64,000 nucleotides of DNA from Mycolicibacterium porcinum (GTDB taxonomy: Bacteria; Actinomycetota; Actinomycetes; Mycobacteriales; Mycobacteriaceae), in contig MSTD01000005.1 of assembly GCA_001942045.1 (NCBI GenBank), positions 6,632 through 70,631 on the forward strand. Direction: 5' to 3'. Positions 36,155 to 44,283 of the stretch are shown piece by piece. The notes below the pieces were generated by a model. The model was not told the DNA's origin and did not search any database. It worked only from the letters and a program-made list of their open reading frames with translations. The stretch's first letter is position 1, and each line of letters begins with the position of its first letter. Both the position numbers and the translations under genes were made by a program.

Positions 36155-38749
36155 TTGCGTACCTTGCCGATCCGCGTCAACCCGATTGATGGTGAAGCCC
36201 TCGATTCCTGGCTCGAAGCGCTTGCGCATCGCACGCACACGGCATTCGGCGACCTTCTTCAGGCGGTCGGCCTCGCTACACACCCGCAGACAACCGCAGC
36301 ATGGTGGATGGTAGGGCTGAGTTCCACCGAGATCGAGACGGTCAGCGCAGTGACGGGCGTTTCATCGGCCACGCTCAATCGCATGACGCTGCACCGCTAC
36401 GCCGATGATGCCGTGCATATCGATCGACGGTTGTATGTCGCAGAACGGTACCTGCCGTGGAGCACACCGACCGGATCGGGTTTTTGCCCGGCGTGCTTAG
36501 AAGAGACCGGTGGGAGATGGAACCTCGATTGGCGGCTGGGCTGGACATTCGTTTGCATCAAGCATCATTGCTTGCTCGCGCATGCCTGCCCAGAATGCGG
36601 CGGTGTGCAGCGTGGGCGGGCACATATCAAAGAGACCATCCCCCAACCAGGACGTTGCTCCAACCCGGCAACGTCAGCGCTCGGTCGCTCGCCCAAACGG
36701 TGCGGGGCCGACCTCTCACACGCGAGGGTCTCCATCTTCAGAATCGAACACCCCGTGATAGAGGCGCAACGAACCATCAATGCCATTATCGCCACGGCGA
36801 CACCAGGATTCGGTCTCTACAACGCGCACACCCAGCCACGGGCCAGCGTCCTCGCAGACATTCGGGCCGTCGCCGGACGCGTGTTGGCTTATGCCACACC
36901 ACGCGATCTCGAAGCCGTCATCCCCGCTGACCTGCTCGCCGTCTACCGTGGCCCGATCCGCCGGCCTTCCTCCCCACGCGGACCCAGCCGCGACCCGAGA
37001 CAGGCGGTGCCGACGCCCGCTGCAAGTGCGGCGGTCGGCGTGGTCGCCGCGCTGAACGTGCTTGATCACGTGAGTGTCGCCGACGCCGGGGAGGCGCTGC
37101 GCTGGTTGGTGCAATCCTCGCGCGACCAGGGATTGTCTGTGACAGCAACGAACATTGGTTGGGGAAAGGGCATCTCCGCCGCACTCGTCGGAGCCCAACT
37201 CGCCGCGCTGGGACCTCTACTCAACCCCAGCGACCAACTGCGTTACCGCATCGGCACACCGATGCCGACGCATCCCGCGCCCTCCGACGTACACAGCAAC
37301 ATCCTGGCCAAACGACTGCCGCCCATGCTGTGGCCGGCCTGGTCGTTGCGATTCTCGATTCCGAAATGCCATCAACGCCAACTACGGCCCACGCTGGCCG
37401 TTGCGCTTCTACTCGTCCACAGCAGGCTCAGTCTGGACGACTCGGCGCGAATAGTCGACAGCCCCATCAACGGCCAGGCGATATCGCGCGTGCTCCAGCT
37501 CCTCGAAGACCGCGAGCACTGGCCCAACATTCGAGCCGGAATCATCCGAATGGCCGAATACCTGGCCACCGAAAACGTACCCATCGACTACCATCTGCGC
37601 CGACGCCTCAACTACAGCCAGCTACTACCGGACATGACGTGGGCACAGATCTGTCGCGACACCGGCACCCCTGGCGCGGGGACCGCTCGGGCCAAGATCG
37701 CCCGCAGTTACCTTTTCGAACAACTCAGCGGACTGCCCTCAGCGGCGGCACCGTGGGGTGCCGATGACAGCGCATTCCGCACCAGGGTTGCCAACTTTCC
37801 GCAGCACCTCACCCCAGCACTGTCAGCTGCGCTCTACGAGCATGCGCAGGAATTCCTATCCCACATGGATATTACGGGCGAACCGCCGGTGTGGTCTCCA
37901 CCGGCCAACGTCTTTGATGGCCTTCTCCTACCTGGACCTAGTCCCGACGACCTGGATGCCGCTGAACTACGCAATCTGGTGAACGGCGAACAGATGACGC
38001 TGGGCACTGCTGCCAAACTCGTTGGCACCAGCCTCGACACGGCGCGACACGTCCTACAGGTAGCAGCCGTCGCCAGTTCGTCCGCGACGGGCGTCGACCA
38101 CGCCGCGCCGACTCGCGCATCCGCATATTGCACCGCGCGGGCCGCGCTCCCCCGCTCCCGCCTCATCGAGCTCTATCACGATCAGCGAATGTCCTTGTAC
38201 GACATAGCCGTCGACATCGGAGTCAGCCGTCAGACGATCACCCGCCTCGCCCACGACTATGAGGTCCCTCTGCGGCAACCCTGCCGGCACACCAGAAACC
38301 CGGTAGACCGCGACTGGCTCTACGAGCAGTACGTCACCGGACGCCGCGCTCTCCCAGACCTCGCACGTGAGGCCGGGATGAGCACCAGCAGCATGGCCCG
38401 CTGGGCAAAGACGCACGCTATCCCCTTGCGCGGGCGAGGTGGACCGAGCCACAGCGCAAGCCTCGCCGCCCAGCGCGATGTCCCTAGCGCCCTGGAACAC
38501 GACTCCACGCTCGTCGGAACCCGCACATGGCAGCGTCTGCAGCTATTCGCGTGTGCTGCGCGTTACCGGACACTTACCGTTGCCGCGCAAGAACTTGGCG
38601 TCCGCCCGATCAGCCTCATCAACCGAATCAAGTACCTAGAAAGCGAACTCGGTGTGCAACTGCTCGTTCGTCCAGAGAATGGATGCGCAATGCAGCTCAC
38701 CGACGATGGAATCCAGGTGCTGAGATCCCTCAGGCAGACGTCCGACTAA
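36155..38749 (+). CDS. tniQ: TniQ/TnsD-like target-selection protein with C-terminal LysR-type HTH
   Basis: An 864-residue protein, long for TniQ and so TnsD-like. The N-terminal TniQ domain has zinc-finger pairs CPAC (111-114), CIKHH (134-138) and CPEC (145-148). The C-terminal half holds at least two homeodomain-like HTHs (MSLYDIAVDIGVSRQTITRL; ALPDLAREAGMSTSSMARWA) and ends with a segment like a LysR HTH (about 789-864: FACAARYRTLTVAAQELGVR, LINRIKYLESELGVQLLVR). TnsD of Tn7 reads the glmS 3' end; this protein is the candidate reader of the dnaB 3' end. The start is TTG 36155, with no better option. Confidence 0.88.
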   Translation: MRTLPIRVNPIDGEALDSWLEALAHRTHTAFGDLLQAVGLATHPQTTAAWWMVGLSSTEIETVSAVTGVSSATLNRMTLHRYADDAVHIDRRLYVAERYLPWSTPTGSGFCPACLEETGGRWNLDWRLGWTFVCIKHHCLLAHACPECGGVQRGRAHIKETIPQPGRCSNPATSALGRSPKRCGADLSHARVSIFRIEHPVIEAQRTINAIIATATPGFGLYNAHTQPRASVLADIRAVAGRVLAYATPRDLEAVIPADLLAVYRGPIRRPSSPRGPSRDPRQAVPTPAASAAVGVVAALNVLDHVSVADAGEALRWLVQSSRDQGLSVTATNIGWGKGISAALVGAQLAALGPLLNPSDQLRYRIGTPMPTHPAPSDVHSNILAKRLPPMLWPAWSLRFSIPKCHQRQLRPTLAVALLLVHSRLSLDDSARIVDSPINGQAISRVLQLLEDREHWPNIRAGIIRMAEYLATENVPIDYHLRRRLNYSQLLPDMTWAQICRDTGTPGAGTARAKIARSYLFEQLSGLPSAAAPWGADDSAFRTRVANFPQHLTPALSAALYEHAQEFLSHMDITGEPPVWSPPANVFDGLLLPGPSPDDLDAAELRNLVNGEQMTLGTAAKLVGTSLDTARHVLQVAAVASSSATGVDHAAPTRASAYCTARAALPRSRLIELYHDQRMSLYDIAVDIGVSRQTITRLAHDYEVPLRQPCRHTRNPVDRDWLYEQYVTGRRALPDLAREAGMSTSSMARWAKTHAIPLRGRGGPSHSASLAAQRDVPSALEHDSTLVGTRTWQRLQLFACAARYRTLTVAAQELGVRPISLINRIKYLESELGVQLLVRPENGCAMQLTDDGIQVLRSLRQTSD

Positions 38750-38973
38750 CGTTCGCGGCCGAATCCCCGACTTAACACCGAGTCGGTGTACTCCGGCGAC
38801 GATCCGACGCCAGGGCCATCCTTGATCATGCCTACAAACTTCGGGGGCCAGGTCCGTCGCGGCGTAGCTTGAGCTGCGCGGGACAGCCGACATGCGTCCG
38901 CGAGTAGAGTATCCACTTGGTCGTCGGGCATGCTGTCGATCGGGCGGAGCAGCCCATCGCGACTTGCGGTCAT
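38746..38973 (-). CDS. Possible orphan antitoxin-like small protein
   Basis: A 75-residue frame overlapping the tniQ end tail-to-tail by 4 bp. The sequence reads like short VapB-type antitoxins: an acidic/hydrophobic helix (MPDDQVDTLLADACRLSRAA) and a C-terminal motif WPPKFVGMIKDGPGVGSS followed by GFGRER. No toxin gene lies beside it. A TAGATT -10 element is 6 nt before the ATG, so the mRNA could be leaderless. It may help maintain the element or be a relic. Coding status is not certain. Confidence 0.5.
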   Translation of the reverse strand: MTASRDGLLRPIDSMPDDQVDTLLADACRLSRAAQATPRRTWPPKFVGMIKDGPGVGSSPEYTDSVLSRGFGRER

Positions 38974-39452
38974 TGTTTCAATCTAAGTCGTACTGACATT
39001 GAATGGCCGCACACACCACGCGCGGCCGCGACTAACCAGCCGACAACTCCTCAGAGGTGCGCCGGGCGACGGGTGCGTGCCGAGCTTCGGGTTGCGGTGC
39101 GCGAGCGAAATGTGCTGTCAACGTCGGTTGAAAATTGACCCGACACGGGGTTAGTTTTCAGGCGACGCCGACAAACCGCGATGCCGTTGAGGTGAGACCA
39201 CGCACAAACATCCAGGTCAGAGGTGCGGGACGGTGCAGCCGAAATTGAGAACCTATCCACGAGCCGAACCGCCTCCTCGGACGACGCCAGGTCCCGTATC
39301 CAAGGTGTGTCGGGTAGCAGTCACCATGGGCTATTAACACCGTCGTGCTCGTGGTGATCGCGTTGGCGACGGTCGCTCAATTCCGCAGTCGGCCTGGGCG
39401 CACCGAACTCTTTAGGTGCGAAAGTCAACAACGCTGACGTCCGGCGCGATTC
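38974..39452. other. 479-bp intergenic region between core and cargo
   Basis: No convincing gene is seen. The region holds the promoter of the small minus-strand gene at 38973, a degenerate copy of the transposon far end (39182-39256) and, presumably, the promoter of the PucR regulator gene. It marks the boundary between the transposition module and the cargo. Confidence 0.6.
39182..39256. repeat. Decayed internal copy of the transposon far end
   Basis: Two sites of the far-end type are present: TGCCG-N6-TGAGA (39182-39197) and TGCAG-N7-TGAGA (39234-39250), the second followed by ACCTA. Their 52-bp offset matches the 51 bp between the two outermost sites of the real end (56529 and 56580). 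The terminus reads ACCTATC instead of ACCTACA and no duplication is visible, so it looks inactive. Confidence 0.7.
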
Positions 39453-40727
39453 ATGACGACCGCCGGGCTTGGGGCGACTGTGTCCGTGCGGCGCTACAGT
39501 GCGAGCGTGGATGCACGATGGCCGCGACCTGATCAGCGAACCGCGGCGCTGATCAGGGACGTCGCTGCACGTCTGCTGGCGTCGACGAATGAGGCGGTCA
39601 ATTCCGTGATCGCCGCCGCCCACCAGGGTGCCGCCTATCGTGCGTTGCTTGAGGATCCTCAGCTTGCGGCGGCTGACCGTCACATGAGCAAGGCGTACCT
39701 GTTGCATTGGCTGTCGGCCAATTTGCAGGACCCGGGGGCAGCGGTCGCGCCCTGTGTCGAACCCGAGGTCCTGCAGTTTGCGCGTGACCTGGTGCGCCGG
39801 GGAATGGACATGCACGATCTCGGTTCGTGGCGGGGCGCTCAGCACGGCGCGTGGGACCTGTGGGTGGATGCGTGCTTCGCGGCGACGACAGATGTCGAGG
39901 AGCTCCGGGATCTCATGAAGGTGTCCGAGCGGTCGATGGCGACGTTCATCGACGATTCGATGACGGCACTGGATGAGTACGTCGAGCAGGAGCGTGCGGA
40001 CCTCGCCCGGGGCGCCAGCGCGGAGCGGCATGCCACCGTGCAACTGCTGCTCGAGGGGGCGCCGATCGCTCGCGCACGTGCAGAATCCCGCCTCGGGTAC
40101 GCGCTGACGGGCAGCCACCTCAGCGTGATCATCTGGAGCGACTCCGCCGACGCGGCCGAGGGACTGGACTCCGCCGCAGAAGCGGTGATGCGGGTGTGCG
40201 GAGTGCAGCGCCGGCTCACCCTGAATGCGAGTGCCACCGCGCTGTGGGTGTGGTTCCCGGCGGATGGTGTCCCGTCGGTCGAGGCGGTTGAGGCTGCCCT
40301 ATCTGTCTGCCCAGGGATCCGCGTGGCCCTCGGGCGAACCGGGCGCGATCTCGATGGATTTCGCCGCAGTCATCTGGATGCCGCGGCCGCGCAGCGGATG
40401 CTCGCCCGGCTGGGATCGGCGCGGCCCGTCGTGCGGTATGAGGACGTCGCTCTGGTGTCAGTGCTCACCGCGGACATGGCGCAGGCCGATCAGTTCGTGA
40501 ACGACACACTCGGCGATCTTGCTACTGCTGACCCCGTATTGCGGGAGACGGTCCTGACTTACGTGCGTGAGCGGTTCAATGGCTCCGCCGCAGCGGAGCG
40601 GCTGTTCACGCACCGCAACACCGTCGAGCGGCGGCTGGCTCGGGCCGATCAGCTCCTTCCGGTGCCGCTCGCCGAGAACGCTGCGAGTGTGGTGGCGGCG
40701 TTGATGCTTGTGCAGCTGCGCGACTGA
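39453..40727 (+). CDS. PucR/CdaR-family transcriptional regulator
   Basis: A 424-residue regulator with the PucR architecture: an N-terminal helical sensor domain (about residues 25-190), a GGDEF-like middle domain and a C-terminal PucR-type HTH (TVLTYVRERFNGSAAAERLF, then THRNTVERRLARADQLL). PucR proteins are usually activators of purine, amine or amino-acid catabolism, so it is the likely regulator of the adjacent amine operon. It converges on the imine-reductase gene across a shared hairpin. The start is taken as ATG 39453; GTG codons within the first 20 residues are possible. Confidence 0.88.
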   Translation: MTTAGLGATVSVRRYSASVDARWPRPDQRTAALIRDVAARLLASTNEAVNSVIAAAHQGAAYRALLEDPQLAAADRHMSKAYLLHWLSANLQDPGAAVAPCVEPEVLQFARDLVRRGMDMHDLGSWRGAQHGAWDLWVDACFAATTDVEELRDLMKVSERSMATFIDDSMTALDEYVEQERADLARGASAERHATVQLLLEGAPIARARAESRLGYALTGSHLSVIIWSDSADAAEGLDSAAEAVMRVCGVQRRLTLNASATALWVWFPADGVPSVEAVEAALSVCPGIRVALGRTGRDLDGFRRSHLDAAAAQRMLARLGSARPVVRYEDVALVSVLTADMAQADQFVNDTLGDLATADPVLRETVLTYVRERFNGSAAAERLFTHRNTVERRLARADQLLPVPLAENAASVVAALMLVQLRD

Positions 40728-40757
40728 GGTCTGGCGATGCCGCCGGACCTCAGTCGC
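40720..40757. terminator. Bidirectional terminator between pucR-like gene and amine operon
   Basis: Perfect 12-bp arms GCGACTGAGGTC (40720-40731) and GACCTCAGTCGC (40746-40757) lie between the convergent stop codons; the left arm includes the stop codon of the regulator gene. It probably ends both transcription units. Confidence 0.7.
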
Positions 40758-40794
40758 AGCCAGTGCTCGCGGCGAGGTATCTGTGCAGGCTTGC

Positions 40795-41673
40795 TCACAA
40801 GGTGGCGATGATCTTTGTCTGTGCGGCGAAGCCGAGGTCGCCCAGTCCGGCGTCGACTGCGGCGTTCAGATTCTCGATAGCGGCGGCGAACACCCGGGGT
40901 GTCAGTCCGAGTTCCGTCATCACATCAATGGCACCGTCGAGGGCTTGGGCATAGGTGGCGATGGTTGCTTGATCGGTGGTGAAATCGCCGCCGGCTATGG
41001 CGGACGCGACCCGAGCGGTCTCACTCTGGACGGTCACGAACGTGGCAGGCGTGAGTGCTTCGAGAACGGCCTGATCGACCCCCTGTCCGCGCATGTAGGT
41101 CGTTGCTTCCACAAAGGCGCTGACGGCCGGGACCAGGAACATGCCCACCAGTCCCACGTTCAGAACACTGGCGATCTTGATGTCAGGGGATACCCATACG
41201 GACATGGGGGTCAGCAGTTGCAGGCTCTCGCTGTGGTCGGCCCACGCGCCGTCGGATCCGGAATAGAGGATCGCCGCGGCCTCGGTGCCGATCTGTTCGG
41301 GGTACCCGAGAATGGACCCGTCCAGATATCTGGCGCCGCGCTCGCCGGCCCAGGCCCCGAAGGCTTCGACGTCTGCGGGGGCGGCGCTGCCCACGTTGAC
41401 GAGGGTCGTGCCCGTCAGGTCGGACGCCGGCCCGAGGGCGGCGAGCGCGTTGTCGTACGTGGCCAGGCAGACGACGACGAGCGGCGCGGAGCGGACGGCC
41501 TCACCGATTTCCTGAATGGGCGTTATCGCGTTGTCTGCCAAGGCTTCTGCCTTCTGGTGCGTGCGGTTCCAGACGGCGACGGATTTGCCGCCGCGGGCGA
41601 GCGCCTGCGCGAGTGCTGATCCCATCAAGCCGCAGCCCAGCACTGCGACGTCGTGTGAGGTGGTCAAGGCCAT
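40795..41673 (-). CDS. Imine-reductase-like NADP-binding oxidoreductase (beta-hydroxyacid dehydrogenase superfamily)
   Basis: A 292-residue protein. The Rossmann motif GCGLMGSALAQAL followed by VWNRT favours NADP(H). The stretch YLDGSILGYPEQIGTEAAAI, then LYSG, resembles imine reductases more than 3-hydroxyisobutyrate dehydrogenases. A long inter-domain helix follows and the C-terminal helical domain supports a swapped dimer. ATG 41673 has GGAG about 8 nt upstream. It is the last gene of the operon, 28 bp after the aldehyde dehydrogenase. Reduction of a cyclic imine formed from an amine is a reasonable guess. Confidence 0.82.
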   Translation of the reverse strand: MALTTSHDVAVLGCGLMGSALAQALARGGKSVAVWNRTHQKAEALADNAITPIQEIGEAVRSAPLVVVCLATYDNALAALGPASDLTGTTLVNVGSAAPADVEAFGAWAGERGARYLDGSILGYPEQIGTEAAAILYSGSDGAWADHSESLQLLTPMSVWVSPDIKIASVLNVGLVGMFLVPAVSAFVEATTYMRGQGVDQAVLEALTPATFVTVQSETARVASAIAGGDFTTDQATIATYAQALDGAIDVMTELGLTPRVFAAAIENLNAAVDAGLGDLGFAAQTKIIATL

Positions 41674-41701
41674 GGTTTTCTCCGGTGTTGGTTGGTGTGC
41701 G

Positions 41702-43165
41702 TTACAGCGGCAGGTCGGGTGAGTCGACCCCGACGACGCGCTCGCCGCAAAACACCCGCACCGATTCCGCGGGCCCGTGTCCGCCGATGCCGGACCGGCC
41801 CCAGAAGCTTTGGGCGGAACCGTCGCCGAGGTCGGCGAGTTTGGCGCCGTTGACCCGCACTTCACCGGACTTGATCCGGGCCCCGACGGCGATGGCGCGG
41901 TCGGTGTCGGTTCCGAAGACGTAGGCGTCCAGGCCCGACGGGTGCGCGTTGGCGGCGTGCAGGGCCTCCTCGTCCGAACCGACGCCGTGCAGTGAGATAA
42001 CCGGGCCGAACAGCTCGGCGGTCGTGCGGTCGGGGTCGGAGCCGGTGGCGATGGTCGGCGACAGAAAGTAGCCCGCGAGGCCGGGGAGCTCGCCCGGCTG
42101 GTCGATCTCGGCGCCGAGCCCGCGCAGGTCGTCGATCCGCTGGAGCAGGGTCCGGTAATGCGGCTCGTTCGAGATCGGTCCGATGTCGGTGCCCTCGTCG
42201 AGTGAATGCCCGATCCGCAATCGCGTGATGCGCTCGATCAGCGCTTGCCGCAGGGGCTGCACCAGCCGGTGCGGTGCCAGGACCTTTCCGGGGCCCTCAC
42301 ACCACTGCCCGTTCAGCGTCGTCATGCCGGCGAGGATGCCGTCGGCAGTGACGTCGAGATCGGCGTCGTCGAGCACCAGTACGGGGTTGTTGCCCCCGAG
42401 CTCGAGCTGCAGAACCTTGAAATCCTCAGCCGCCGCGCGGGCGATGGCCCGGCCCGCGCCCGGTCCGCCGGTGAAGGAGACAACCTGCACCCGGCGGTCG
42501 GCCGTGAGTGCAGCGCCGATGCCGCCGGTGCCGTGCACGAGTTGGAGTGCACCGTCGGGTAAGCCGGCGTCGACGAAGCATTCGGCGATCACCTGGGCGC
42601 TGGCCGGCGCGTGCTCGGACGGCTTGAGCAGCACCGGGCAGCCTGCGGCGATCGCGCTGGCGATCTTCGCCGCGGGGATGAAGCTGGGACCGTTCCACGG
42701 GGTGAGGATGGCGGCAGGTCCCCACGGCACCCGGTGCAAACGCACGTCGCGGCCGCCGGCGGCCAGCGCGGTGACACGGGGGATTCTGCGGGCCTCGGCC
42801 GCCGCGGCGCGGATCCGGGGCGGGAGGAAGGCAGCGAGCTTGCGGGTTGAGGTGATCGCGGTGCCGCTGGTGATCGCGTCGGTGCGGGCGATTTCCTCGA
42901 GCCGGTCTTCGACCTTGGTCGCGGCGCGCTCGAGTGCGTCGGCGCGTTCGAGCCGGAATTCTTCTGAGGTGAAGTCCGCGGCGTCGTACGCACGCTGAGC
43001 GTGCTGGAGTGCCCGCTCCAGGTCGGTGGTCGTGGTGGTCATCATGCGGTGCACCGGCTCGCCCGTGTTCGGGTCGATGTTCCACGCGTCGAGTGCGTCG
43101 CAGTCGACCCATTCGCCGGCGATGTAACTGCGGGGCTGGGCGAGTGCCGTGGTCGTGGTCGTCAT
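41702..43165 (-). CDS. Aldehyde dehydrogenase
   Basis: A 487-residue NAD(P)-dependent aldehyde dehydrogenase. Motifs are TPWNGPSFIPAAKIASAIAA, KPSEHAP, SFTGGPGAGR, the catalytic Glu in LELGGNNPVLV and the nucleophile Cys in NGQWCEGPGKV, where Cys-Glu-Gly-Pro is a variant of the usual GQxC surroundings. It should convert an aldehyde intermediate to an acid. Its ATG overlaps the alcohol dehydrogenase stop by 4 bp, and the two steps are probably consecutive. The substrate is not determined. Confidence 0.92.
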   Translation of the reverse strand: MTTTTTALAQPRSYIAGEWVDCDALDAWNIDPNTGEPVHRMMTTTTTDLERALQHAQRAYDAADFTSEEFRLERADALERAATKVEDRLEEIARTDAITSGTAITSTRKLAAFLPPRIRAAAAEARRIPRVTALAAGGRDVRLHRVPWGPAAILTPWNGPSFIPAAKIASAIAAGCPVLLKPSEHAPASAQVIAECFVDAGLPDGALQLVHGTGGIGAALTADRRVQVVSFTGGPGAGRAIARAAAEDFKVLQLELGGNNPVLVLDDADLDVTADGILAGMTTLNGQWCEGPGKVLAPHRLVQPLRQALIERITRLRIGHSLDEGTDIGPISNEPHYRTLLQRIDDLRGLGAEIDQPGELPGLAGYFLSPTIATGSDPDRTTAELFGPVISLHGVGSDEEALHAANAHPSGLDAYVFGTDTDRAIAVGARIKSGEVRVNGAKLADLGDGSAQSFWGRSGIGGHGPAESVRVFCGERVVGVDSPDLPL

Positions 43166-44283
43166 CGGGTCATCTCCGCGGTCTTGGAACGGTTGGGCAT
43201 GGCGACGACGATGCGGGTCACGTCACCGGATTTCATCGCCTCGAAGCCTTCGTTGATCTGCTCGAAGTCGATGACTTCGGTGACCATTTCGTCGAGGAGC
43301 AGTCGACCTTGTTGATAGAGCCGGGCGAATTGGGTGATGTCCTCCCGCGCCTGTCCGGAACCCATGTAGGAGCCGATGAGGCGCTTCTCGCTGAAGAAGA
43401 AGTCGGACGCGGGCAGCGCGAGTTGCGTGCCGTCGGGGGCGATGCCCACGAGGCAGGCGGTGCCGGTCGGGCGCGTGACGGCAAGTGCGGTGGCAGCGGT
43501 CCGGGCGGAGCCGACGGCCTCGAAGGCATAGTCGACGCCGTCGCCGAGCAGCTCGCGTACCGTCGCGGGGACGTCCTCGGCGGCGTTCACCGTGTGGGTG
43601 GCGCCGTAGCGACGTGCGGCTTTCAGCCGGGCCTCGTCGAGGTCGATGGCGACGATTGCCGATGCGCCGGCGAGCCGCGCGCCCTGGATGATCGCCGAGC
43701 CGACACCGCCGCAGCCGATTACCGCCGCCGTGGACCCGGGCCGCACCTGTGCGCCGCGGAACACCGCGCCGACACCGGTCACGACACAGCAGGACAGCAG
43801 GCAGCCCACCCGGGTGGGCACGTCGTCGGGCAGTTTCACCGCGGCGTTCGCACGCAGCAGGATGTGCTCGGAGAACGCACCGATATCGCCCAGGCGAGCC
43901 AGCGGGGTGCCGTCGGGCAGGGCGTACGCGGGGCGGGTGCGACGACGGATCTCGTCTTGGCGCTGGCACTGTGTGGAGCGGCCGGCGTTGCAGTTGGCGC
44001 ACTGGCCGCATGACGGGGTGAGGATCCCGGTCACCAGATCCCCGGGGCATAGGCCGGTGACGGCCGAGCCGACGGATTCGACGATGCCCGCCACCTCGTG
44101 CCCGACCACCACCGGCAGCTCGGTGTCGACGGTACCGGTCATGTAATGCAGGTCGCTGTGGCACAGCCCGACGTGCGTGACGGCGATCCGGACCTCGTGC
44201 TGCTCGGGATCGTCGACGACGATGTCGGTCAGGTGCAGCGGCTCACCCACTGTCGTGAGTACGGCCGCGCGGGTGGTGATCAT
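43162..44283 (-). CDS. Zinc-dependent alcohol dehydrogenase (MDR, class III-like)
   Basis: A 373-residue medium-chain dehydrogenase. Catalytic zinc ligands are Cys in GLCHSDLH and the GHE motif (VVGHEVAG); the structural zinc set is CGQCANCNAG plus a later Cys. The cofactor motif is GCGGVGSA. Similarity is greatest to the actinobacterial group that includes NDMA-dependent (mycofactocin-linked) enzymes, a recollection that needs a tree. ATG 44283 has GGAGG upstream. It overlaps both neighbours by 4 bp. Confidence 0.92.
   Translation of the reverse strand: MITTRAAVLTTVGEPLHLTDIVVDDPEQHEVRIAVTHVGLCHSDLHYMTGTVDTELPVVVGHEVAGIVESVGSAVTGLCPGDLVTGILTPSCGQCANCNAGRSTQCQRQDEIRRRTRPAYALPDGTPLARLGDIGAFSEHILLRANAAVKLPDDVPTRVGCLLSCCVVTGVGAVFRGAQVRPGSTAAVIGCGGVGSAIIQGARLAGASAIVAIDLDEARLKAARRYGATHTVNAAEDVPATVRELLGDGVDYAFEAVGSARTAATALAVTRPTGTACLVGIAPDGTQLALPASDFFFSEKRLIGSYMGSGQAREDITQFARLYQQGRLLLDEMVTEVIDFEQINEGFEAMKSGDVTRIVVAMPNRSKTAEMTR

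Noticed and set aside
38636..38893. Alternative small minus-strand frame at the tniQ end
   Set aside because: It overlaps tniQ coding sequence heavily and lacks a start signal; the 38746-38973 frame explains the region better.
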